Below are positions 1 through 4,674 of a stretch of 5,128 nucleotides of DNA, piece after piece; within the stretch, counting starts at the first letter, position 1; each line of letters opens with the position of its first letter. A program made the translations under genes and the position numbers. Below the pieces are notes generated by a model. That model was not told the DNA's origin. It did not search any database and was given only the letters and a program-made list of their open reading frames with translations. Source of the stretch: Xanthobacteraceae bacterium (GTDB lineage Bacteria > Pseudomonadota > Alphaproteobacteria > Rhizobiales > Xanthobacteraceae); contig JASHRR010001392.1 of the NCBI GenBank assembly GCA_030037185.1, positions 1 to 5,128 on the forward strand. The letters run 5' to 3'.

Positions 1-2
1 TC

Positions 3-1064
3 AACCGCGCGACCGATGCTTATCGTCAGCCGGGTTCCTCGTTCAAACCGTACGTCTATGCCACCGCCCTGATGAACGGTTTCAAGCCCACCTCGGTCAT
101 CGTGGACAGCCCCGTCTGCATCGGCAACTGGTGTCCACAGAACTACGGCCACAGCTACTCAGGTTCGGTCACCCTCACCCAGGCGATCACCCGCTCCATC
201 AACGTCGTACCGGTGAAGCTGTCGATCATGATGGGCGGCGCCGCGGGACCGCGGGCCGGCCGCGCCAAGATCATCCAGACCGCCCGCCGCATGGGAATCA
301 AGGCGCCGCTGCCCGATACCCCGTCGCTGCCGATCGGCGCCGACGAGGTCACGCTGCTTGAGCATACCGTCGCCTATGCCACTTTCCCGAACCAGGGCAA
401 GGCCGTAAAGCCGCATGCGATTTTGGAAGTGCGTTCGGGGTCAGGCGACACCATTTGGCGCTTTGATCGCGACGACAGCAAGAAGCCCGTTCAGGCAATT
501 CCGCCGCAGGTCGCCGCGGACATGGCGATGATGATGAACCACGTAGTTGAGGAAGGCACTGCCAAGCGCGCCATGCTCGACGGCATCAAGGCGGCGGGCA
601 AGACCGGCACCACCAACTCCTATCGCGACGCCTGGTTCGTCGGCTACACCGGCAACTTCGTGTGCGGCGTGTGGTACGGCAACGACGATTATAGTCCGCT
701 CAATCGAATGACCGGCGGCTCCCTGCCGGCGCAAACGTGGCATGAGATCATGGCCTATGCGCATCAGGGCATCGAGCTCAAGCAGATCGCCGGGGTCGGG
801 CGCAACCCGGCAACCGTGGGGCCGATCCTCGACAGGGACGGCAAGGGGGACGCTCCGATCCGGCCGGCGATGCTCACCCACAGGGGAGTGGAGGCGCTGT
901 TGCGGGTCGAGCAGTTGATGGATGAAGCCGGGCGCCAGATGAATCCGGCCGGAGCTGCCGAGCAGTCAACACCATCCGCATCCGACGATAAATCGCCTAC
1001 TCCCAAGCCACGGACCGTACCTGGGCGGGCCGACGGCTCAGTCGGCTCCATCGCGGTCAGATGA
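3..1064 (+). CDS. Class A penicillin-binding protein, PBP1A family (3' part, transpeptidase domain)
   Basis: Partial gene, open at the left edge; reading starts at base 3 and gives 353 residues to a TGA. It is the transpeptidase half of a bifunctional murein synthase that polymerises and cross-links peptidoglycan on the periplasmic side of the inner membrane. All three penicillin-binding motifs are visible in order: SSFK with the nucleophilic serine (bases 36-47, fragment residues 12-15), SIN (195-203, residue 65) and KTGTT (600-614, residue 200), followed by the conserved DAWFVGYT and a VWYGND segment. The glycosyltransferase domain and membrane anchor lie outside the window. After the domain there is a Pro/Ser-rich, probably disordered tail of about 45 residues ending GSIAVR. 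The usual names for this family are mrcA or ponA; I give no symbol because rhizobial genomes carry several paralogues. The domain assignment is certain, the exact paralogue is not. The ATG at base 72 is internal and comes after the active-site serine, so it is not the start. Confidence 0.95.
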   Translation, partial: NRATDAYRQPGSSFKPYVYATALMNGFKPTSVIVDSPVCIGNWCPQNYGHSYSGSVTLTQAITRSINVVPVKLSIMMGGAAGPRAGRAKIIQTARRMGIKAPLPDTPSLPIGADEVTLLEHTVAYATFPNQGKAVKPHAILEVRSGSGDTIWRFDRDDSKKPVQAIPPQVAADMAMMMNHVVEEGTAKRAMLDGIKAAGKTGTTNSYRDAWFVGYTGNFVCGVWYGNDDYSPLNRMTGGSLPAQTWHEIMAYAHQGIELKQIAGVGRNPATVGPILDRDGKGDAPIRPAMLTHRGVEALLRVEQLMDEAGRQMNPAGAAEQSTPSASDDKSPTPKPRTVPGRADGSVGSIAVR

Positions 1065-1078
1065 TCGCGGTCAGATGA
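1051..1078. repeat. 14-bp perfect tandem duplication spanning the PBP stop codon
   Basis: TCGCGGTCAGATGA occurs at 1051-1064 and again immediately at 1065-1078. The first copy holds the last codons and the TGA of the PBP gene; the second copy is non-coding. It looks like a recent slippage duplication. The translated product is unchanged because the stop lies in the first copy. Confidence 0.9.
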
Positions 1079-1130
1079 CACAAGTCAGAATTCAAAGACC
1101 GAATTGCGGCCTTTCAGTCCGGATTGTGAC

Positions 1131-1144
1131 ATCCAACTTTGGAT
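1131..1144. promoter_or_regulatory. Palindrome upstream of the DUF1214/DUF1254 pair (possible operator)
   Basis: ATCCAA (1131-1136) and TTGGAT (1139-1144) form a perfect inverted repeat with a 2-bp centre, 43 bp before the DUF1214 start. The size and spacing suit a dimeric regulator site or a short hairpin. I see no convincing -35/-10 pair to anchor it. TTGTGA at 1124-1129 could be a weak -35, but the matching -10 position (about 1146-1152) fits poorly. The function is inferred only. Confidence 0.3.
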
Positions 1145-1149
1145 CTTAT

Positions 1150-1180
1150 CTGATACCTGAATCCACTACCTGATACCTGA
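1150..1180. repeat. 11-bp direct repeat with 20-bp period before DUF1214
   Basis: CTGATACCTGA occurs at 1150-1160 and at 1170-1180, so the two copies start 20 bp apart, about two helical turns. The second copy ends 7 bp before the ATG at 1188, where a Shine-Dalgarno sequence would be expected, and no good one is present. The first copy supplies the in-frame TGA (1158-1160) that closes the frame upstream of that ATG. It could be a binding-site pair or a simple duplication. Confidence 0.6.
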
Positions 1181-1187
1181 CGTCGAA

Positions 1188-1769
1188 ATGCGTTTGCTGA
1201 TCGGACTACTGCTATCCTTCATCGTCGCGGCAGGCATCGGGCTTGGCTCGACGTGGTACGCGCTGACGCAGAACCTATCCTTCGGGGCACTGGAGCTTGG
1301 CGCGTGGAAGGGCTTTCCGCGCAACGGCACAGTCGCCATTGACCCCTATGCGCGAGCCGCGATTGCGCGCAATGGCGAGCTGCCCGTCGGCTCGGGCGAC
1401 GGCGTTACCTTCACCGCGGCTGCCGACGACGACGGACACGCGCTCGACGGGCGCTGCGATGTTGTGGTGCGGGGCACGACCCCGCCAGCGCGCTATTTCA
1501 CCTTGACGCTCTACACGCCCTCCGGAGAGCTGGTGGCGAACTCGCTCGGCCGCCACGGTTTCACCAGCCAGGAGTTGGTGCGCGACGCGTCCGGAGAATT
1601 CGAGATCGCGGTTTCTCCCCGCGCCCGGGCCGGCAACTGGCTGCCCACCGGCGGCATCGAGAATTACCTGCTGATGTTGCGCTTCTACGACACCTCGCTC
1701 GGCATTGCGACGCGGGCCGGCCGCGAAGCGCCGATGCCGGCGATCCGATCGACCGGGACATGCCAATGA
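1188..1769 (+). CDS. DUF1214 domain-containing membrane-anchored protein
   Basis: 193 residues, function unknown. Residues 1-27 (MRLLIGLLLSFIVAAGIGLG onward) form a single hydrophobic segment with an Arg at position 2: a signal anchor or uncleaved signal peptide, so the body is probably periplasmic. The remainder matches the DUF1214 (PF06742) fold as I recall it: DPYARAAIARNGELP (residues 52-66), a central beta-rich part with RYFTLTLYTPSGELVAN (102-118), the signature GNWLP (149-153), then LMLRFYDTS (162-170). There are two Cys residues, C90 and C192. The ATG at 1188 is the only reasonable start, since an in-frame TGA lies 27 bp upstream and the hydrophobic segment begins at once; the ribosome-binding site is weak. 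It overlaps the DUF1254 gene by a few bases, indicating one transcript and coupled translation. The family assignment is by motif recognition; no enzymatic role can be read from the sequence. Confidence 0.85.
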   Translation: MRLLIGLLLSFIVAAGIGLGSTWYALTQNLSFGALELGAWKGFPRNGTVAIDPYARAAIARNGELPVGSGDGVTFTAAADDDGHALDGRCDVVVRGTTPPARYFTLTLYTPSGELVANSLGRHGFTSQELVRDASGEFEIAVSPRARAGNWLPTGGIENYLLMLRFYDTSLGIATRAGREAPMPAIRSTGTCQ

Positions 1770-2308
1770 TCAGGTGGTTGCTGTGGATCGTGGCGGGGCT
1801 GATGCTGGGCGGCCTCGTCCATCTCGCCAGCATCATGGCAATGCCGCGTACCGCGAGCCGGGACGCCTATGCCAGGCTTGCTTTGCTGGTTCCCGTCAAT
1901 GGATTTGCACTGCTCCCCGCGCCAACCCCCGAGACCTCGATCCTGCCGTTCATGGATCCGGCTTTTGCGGTCGCAGCATGCCGATACGATCTCGCCAACG
2001 GTCCGCTCAAGCTTACGGTGCCGGTGAGCCAGGCCTATACGTCGGTGACGTTCTACACGCGCTACGATGTTGCCTATTACGCCATCAACGACCGTGCCGC
2101 CGGAAGGCGCTCGATCGAACTCGACTTGATGACGACGAAGCAGCGCGAGGATTTACCTGATGACGAGGAAGTCACCGCCGCCGACCGGCTGATTGTCGAA
2201 TCTCCGAGCCTGACCGGTCTGATCGTAGCACGGGCGTTGGCGCCCGAGCCAAGCCTGCTGCCTGCTGCGGCGGCGGCCCTGCGGGCCGCACAATGCAAGC
2301 CGCAGTAA
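1766..2308 (+). CDS. DUF1254 domain-containing membrane-anchored protein
   Basis: 180 residues from the ATG at 1766; function unknown. That ATG forms an ATGA overlap with the TGA of the upstream DUF1214 gene and has GGGA (1755-1758) 7 nt upstream, a good ribosome-binding spacing. An alternative ATG at 1760 would add two residues, but the GGGA would then sit only 1 nt away. Residues 4-26 are a hydrophobic anchor, followed by a short periplasmic domain with FMDPAFAVAACRYDL (62-76), GPLKLTVPV (79-87), YTSVTFYTRYDVAYYAIND (91-109) and an acidic stretch near 128-140. This resembles the N-terminal DUF1254 (PF06863) module, which in many bacteria is fused ahead of DUF1214 in one secreted protein of roughly 450 residues. 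Here the modules are separate, short and in the reverse order. The pairing supports a joint function in the envelope. Confidence 0.8.
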   Translation: MIRWLLWIVAGLMLGGLVHLASIMAMPRTASRDAYARLALLVPVNGFALLPAPTPETSILPFMDPAFAVAACRYDLANGPLKLTVPVSQAYTSVTFYTRYDVAYYAINDRAAGRRSIELDLMTTKQREDLPDDEEVTAADRLIVESPSLTGLIVARALAPEPSLLPAAAAALRAAQCKPQ

Positions 2309-2323
2309 CCCATCCCGACGCCT

Positions 2324-2347
2324 GAAGCGGGGCTTGCCCCAGCCTTC
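2324..2347 (+). terminator. Hairpin after the DUF1254 gene, possible terminator without a U-tract
   Basis: GGGG (2329-2332) pairs with CCCC (2337-2340) around a CUUG tetraloop, and GAAG (2324-2327) pairs with CTTC (2344-2347) after a small internal loop. It starts 16 bp after the TAA of the DUF1254 gene, the right place for transcript 3'-end formation or stabilisation. No T-run follows, so intrinsic termination is doubtful. Confidence 0.4.
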
Positions 2348-2460
2348 AAATGGTGGGCATCCCTCTTGCCTCATACCAAGCCGAAAGTTCGTGCTCTCCG
2401 CGCCAGCACGCAACGTCCGTGCTGAGTCGGAGCCGCCTGCTCGGCGGAGCACCGCCATCC

Positions 2461-2478
2461 ACGCGACATTGGTCGCGT
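2461..2478. repeat. Perfect 7-bp hairpin with 4-nt loop
   Basis: ACGCGAC (2461-2467) and GTCGCGT (2472-2478) pair around ATTG. It lies next to another hairpin (2419-2452) in which GTGCT/AGCAC encloses CCGCC/GGCGG. On the minus strand both follow the proposed intron 3' end. There is no T-run on the plus strand, so it is not a clear terminator. Confidence 0.6.
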
Positions 2479-2521
2479 TACCCCAGGGGCCCTCGCTCCG
2501 GTTCGGGTTATATCGTTCTGA

Positions 2522-2684
2522 GTCGCGGTAGGGACGCGAATTACCTCGCGCCCCCCGGCGCAGATCCGTACCTGCGCGTTGATGCATACGGCTCCTACCT
2601 CGCCTGTTTGACGGCGAAACGCTGATCAGGCCATGGGTGAAGGATTAGCGGCGTAGGGAGCCAGTCGTCCGCCAGCTTCTTCAT
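2522..2684 (-). mobile_element. Group II intron 3'-end remnant (domain V and VI with ORF tail)
   Basis: On the minus strand, 2594-2563 reads as a domain V-like hairpin. It starts GAGCCGUA and ends UACGGAUC, close to the canonical GAGCCGU...ACGGUUC, with a 2-nt bulge before UACGG and a shortened upper stem (UGC/GCA). After a short linker comes a domain VI-like hairpin: CGCGA (2550-2546) pairs with TCGCG (2539-2535) around GGTAAT, and a run of six G (2556-2551) pairs along CCCT. One unpaired A (2529) lies 8 nt from a 3' end ...CGCGAC at 2522, where the branch-point A of group II introns is expected. Just upstream, 2684-2595 encodes a 29-residue tail (starting MKKLADDWLP) that stops 1 nt before domain V and could be the eroded end of the intron-encoded protein. 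No reverse transcriptase core (YADD) is found in the window, and one domain V pair is a G-A mismatch, so this is a fragment that is probably inactive. The structure is seen directly; the family assignment is by consensus recall. Confidence 0.6.
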
Positions 2685-2895
2685 TCGGGGCCAGGGGCGC
2701 TATTTTGAATCCCCGGGCGGCGCCCGCCGCGTGGCCGCGCTGTCGAAATCGAAGCGGCGCCGTTGCACCCTGCTCAAGCGAGCAGAGGAGCGCCTTCGCG
2801 TTGCGCCGTCGCCGGCTTGAGTTGGAGATTCGCCACCACCTTCATACCATCCAGTACAGAGATTCTCGCTTTTGTCTCAACAACGATCCCGCGCT

Positions 2896-2915
2896 GCTGC
2901 GGCTTTCGCCGCAGC
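2896..2915. repeat. Perfect 8-bp GC-rich hairpin
   Basis: GCTGCGGC (2896-2903) and GCCGCAGC (2908-2915) pair around TTTC. In an alternative register GCGCT (2891-2895) also pairs with AGCGC (2913-2917). No T-run follows on either strand. It may belong to an interspersed extragenic repeat. Confidence 0.6.
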
Positions 2916-3071
2916 GCTGGCGGTGAAAGAAGCTCGCTCGAGCATCGCCGTCATGGCCCGGATGGGGCGACGCGTAGTCCGGGATGCGCGGCACTACCGT
3001 GGCGGCGTTTCGCTTGCGCTCGACGCCGGCTACGGCTGCCGCTCTGGACCTTTGTTGTCGGTGTGATACCT

Positions 3072-3116
3072 TGACGTTGCGTGATGCCCAGGGACGCGTC
3101 ATCTCACGCAGCGTCG
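3072..3116 (+). promoter_or_regulatory. Leader stem-loop 1 upstream of the NHL gene
   Basis: Bases 3072-3084 pair with 3104-3116 in a 13-bp stem (11 Watson-Crick pairs and two G-U pairs) around a 19-nt loop. The core is TGCGTGA (3078-3084) against TCACGCA (3104-3110). It sits four bases before a second, longer stem-loop and about 90 bp before the ATG of the NHL gene. No T-run follows, so it is not a simple terminator of something upstream. It may be part of a structured 5' leader or a DNA-level inverted repeat. Confidence 0.5.
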
Positions 3117-3120
3117 TCTT

Positions 3121-3188
3121 TAGGGCCGACCATTGGCCGCCTGAGCACCGCGTCCGCCCCAACGTGGCGACCACGAGGGTCGGCCCTA
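3121..3188 (+). promoter_or_regulatory. Leader stem-loop 2: 11-bp perfect inverted repeat with nested hairpin
   Basis: TAGGGCCGACC (3121-3131) and GGTCGGCCCTA (3178-3188) are perfect inverted copies enclosing 46 nt. Inside, CGTGG (3163-3167) pairs with CCACG (3171-3175) around CGA. The right arm ends 6 nt before the Shine-Dalgarno sequence at 3195, so folding of this RNA could affect ribosome access. An alternative is a tiny inverted-repeat element (68 bp, TA...TA ends), but no target-site duplication is visible at its borders. Confidence 0.55.
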
Positions 3189-3194
3189 CATTGC

Positions 3195-3201
3195 AAAGGA
3201 G
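3195..3201 (+). promoter_or_regulatory. Strong Shine-Dalgarno of the NHL gene
   Basis: AAAGGAG lies 7 nt before the ATG at 3209. It decides the start: a longer frame open from 2984 would place both leader inverted repeats inside the coding region and has no ribosome-binding site, whereas 3209 begins exactly at a signal peptide. Confidence 0.85.
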
Positions 3202-3208
3202 CGCGACG

Positions 3209-4294
3209 ATGTCGATCTCAGCTTTCGCGAAAGGCGGGCTTGCCGCGGCGGTTGTCGTATGGATGATCGCGGGCGGAGCGCACGCGCAGACACCGGACGT
3301 CGCTCCAGTCAACAGCGGCGCCAATCCTTATCGCGTCATCCGCGATTGGGCAAAGCTCACGCTGGAGGCAAGACCGTGGGGGGGTTCGAACGGCGTGGCC
3401 ATCGACCGGGACGGCAAGACCGTGTGGGCGACCGACCGTTGCTCGCCGGGAACCAGCCCGGGCTGCCTCGGCACCAAGGCAAACCCAGTCCACCACTTCG
3501 ACGAGCAGGGCAACGAGATCAGGAGCTTTGGCGGCGCAATGTTCGTGTGGCCGCACGGCATCCATGTCGATCGCGACGGCAACGTGTGGGTGACCGACGC
3601 CAGCGTGACGACCCCTGAAGCGCTCGCGAAGTTTCCCGGAGAGCAGCCCAAGGGAAGCGTTGTGGTGAAGTTCAGTCCGGAAGGCAAGGTGCTGATGACT
3701 CTGGGCAAGCCCGGCGTGCTGGGAAACCCGCCGGATGCCCTCACCGAGCCGACCGACGTCGTCACCGATCCGACCAATGGCGACGTTTACGTCGCCGAGA
3801 GCCACACGAATGTCGAGGATCCGAATCTGGTCGGGCGTATCTCGGTATTCGATCGCAATGGCAAGTTCCTGAGGATCATCGGCAAGACTGGAACGGGCCC
3901 GGGCGAGTTTCGGACGCCGCACGCGATTGAGTTCGATTCCCGGGGGCGCCTGATCGTCGCCGACCGCCACAACCACCGAATCCAGATCCTGACGAAGGAC
4001 GGCAAATATGTCGGCGAGTACCGCGAGTTCAGCCGCGGGAGCGGGCTCGCCATCGACGGTAACGATACGATTTATGTGGCTGACTCAGAGTCGACGCCGC
4101 GAGTGCACCCCGGCTGGCTCCGAGGCATTCGCATCGGAAGTTTGAAAGACGGCAAGGTGACGAGGTTCGTGCCGCCGCACAAGACGGAGGCTCCCGATGG
4201 CGCGATGGGAGAAGGGATCGCCATCGATGCGGCCGGCAATCTGTACACCGCAGAGGCCACCGTGAGGGGTGTGACGAAGTACGTCAAGCAGTAG
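3209..4294 (+). CDS. Exported NHL-repeat beta-propeller protein, peptidyl-alpha-hydroxyglycine alpha-amidating lyase-like
   Basis: 361 residues. A Sec signal peptide spans residues 1-26: a basic Lys at 8, hydrophobic LAAAVVVWMIAGG, and an AHA|QT cleavage site. The mature protein is a chain of NHL-type repeats as in six-bladed propellers: NGVAIDRDGKTVWATD (61-76), PHGIHVDRDGNVWVTD (115-130), PTDVVTDPTNGDVYVAE (181-197), PHAIEFDSRGRLIVADRHNH (237-256), SGLAIDGNDTIYVAD (278-292) and EGIAIDAAGNLYTAE (335-349). The spacing follows the lyase domain of peptide-amidating enzymes, where the His of the PHG and PHA motifs binds the catalytic zinc; here these are H116 and H238. The position I align with the third zinc His carries Glu (E335), so lyase activity is uncertain. 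C78 and C86 may form a disulfide. The gene stands alone, with its own leader and terminator, convergent to ccmI. Likely a periplasmic enzyme or binding protein; the substrate is unknown. Confidence 0.88.
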   Translation: MSISAFAKGGLAAAVVVWMIAGGAHAQTPDVAPVNSGANPYRVIRDWAKLTLEARPWGGSNGVAIDRDGKTVWATDRCSPGTSPGCLGTKANPVHHFDEQGNEIRSFGGAMFVWPHGIHVDRDGNVWVTDASVTTPEALAKFPGEQPKGSVVVKFSPEGKVLMTLGKPGVLGNPPDALTEPTDVVTDPTNGDVYVAESHTNVEDPNLVGRISVFDRNGKFLRIIGKTGTGPGEFRTPHAIEFDSRGRLIVADRHNHRIQILTKDGKYVGEYREFSRGSGLAIDGNDTIYVADSESTPRVHPGWLRGIRIGSLKDGKVTRFVPPHKTEAPDGAMGEGIAIDAAGNLYTAEATVRGVTKYVKQ

Positions 4295-4325
4295 CGCCGT
4301 TTCCGAGATGGCTGAAAACGCCCGT

Positions 4326-4360
4326 CTGATGCCCGCGCTGGTCGCGGGCATCAGGCCTTT
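4326..4360 (+). terminator. Rho-independent terminator of the NHL gene
   Basis: CTGATGCCCGCG (4326-4337) and CGCGGGCATCAG (4343-4354) form a perfect 12-bp stem with the 5-nt loop CTGGT, followed by GCCTTTGTT. It starts 31 bp after the TAG of the NHL gene. The T-tract is short but the stem is very strong. The opposite strand has no T-run at the other side, so it probably serves only the plus strand. Confidence 0.85.
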
Positions 4361-4674
4361 GTTGGGGCACCGCTGCGGGCAAGGCGTCAATGGCGGAGCA
4401 GGCCGGCCGTCATAATGAGTGGCTCAACCTAACCGGAACGCTCGCCATTACGATGATCCGCGGCGGCCGAAGCGGGCCAGCGCTCAAAAATGCCCCGTAT
4501 TTTGCCGCCAGATCGTATGATCTATGCTCCAACCGTGCGCAAGCTGAGGCGCGTGCGATTGTGGTTGCCTGGCACTCTGCGTCACTGGGCATACGATCGC
4601 GAGCAAGATGGGCGAAGGGCAACCACTGTCTGCTGAGCACCCCAACCGTTCCGGCTGAATACACATAACCGCGA
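4361..4674. other. Intergenic stretch between convergent genes; no supported gene
   Basis: About 310 bp separate the NHL terminator from the ccmI stop codon. Open frames exist on both strands (4390-4668 plus, 4410-4772 minus), but neither has a Shine-Dalgarno sequence or a recognisable protein, and the minus one runs into ccmI in another frame. The composition is less GC-rich around 4485-4530. A small palindrome, AGATC-GTAT-GATCT, lies at 4510-4523. No convincing terminator for ccmI is visible. Confidence 0.6.

Larger units (their letters stand above)
2309..3071. other. Long intergenic stretch without an intact gene; degraded and hairpin-rich
   Basis: No open frame here has a ribosome-binding site, a plausible start and a recognisable product. 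The frames that are open read as arginine- and proline-rich shadow sequence on both strands. The part that can be named is the group II intron-like tail on the minus strand (about 2522-2684). There are also clear hairpins: GTGCT...AGCAC enclosing CCGCC-TGCTC-GGCGG (2419-2452), ACGCGAC-ATTG-GTCGCGT (2461-2478), GCGGCG-CC-CGCCGC (2717-2730), GCTGCGGC-TTTC-GCCGCAGC (2896-2915) and CCCGGA/TCCGGG (2957-2962 with 2978-2983). The stretch is best read as an old insertion hotspot with eroded elements. I could not identify what lies between about 2690 and 3070. Confidence 0.6.

Noticed and set aside
441..881. Long minus-strand open frame inside the PBP gene
   Set aside because: Antisense to the conserved transpeptidase motifs, with no known protein features.
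1124..1152. Sigma-70 promoter TTGTGA with a -10 near 1146-1152
   Set aside because: The -10 candidates (TTATCT or TATCTG) match at no more than three positions, too weak to annotate.
2984..3208. N-terminal extension of the NHL gene (open frame from 2984)
   Set aside because: No ribosome-binding site there, the extension would contain both inverted repeats, and it would put a signal peptide in the middle of the protein. The ATG at 3209 has AAAGGAG at ideal spacing.
2595..3208. Complete group II intron with reverse transcriptase gene
   Set aside because: The minus strand upstream of domain V has no reverse transcriptase motif and only a 29-codon tail before stops, so only a 3' fragment is supported.
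2842..3324. 160-codon minus-strand open frame over the leader and the NHL 5' end
   Set aside because: It lies antisense to the signal peptide region, and its translation is low-complexity and Arg-rich with no recognisable domain. It is a high-GC shadow frame.
3218..3976. 252-codon minus-strand open frame inside the NHL gene
   Set aside because: Antisense shadow of the propeller repeats, produced by third-position GC bias.
4570..4585. TGGCAC motif as a possible sigma-54 promoter
   Set aside because: The -12 element is missing: after 5 nt it reads GTCAC instead of TTGCA, and no gene starts downstream.
4390..4668. 92-codon plus-strand open frame between the terminator and ccmI
   Set aside because: No Shine-Dalgarno sequence, no recognisable product, and it directly follows a terminator.
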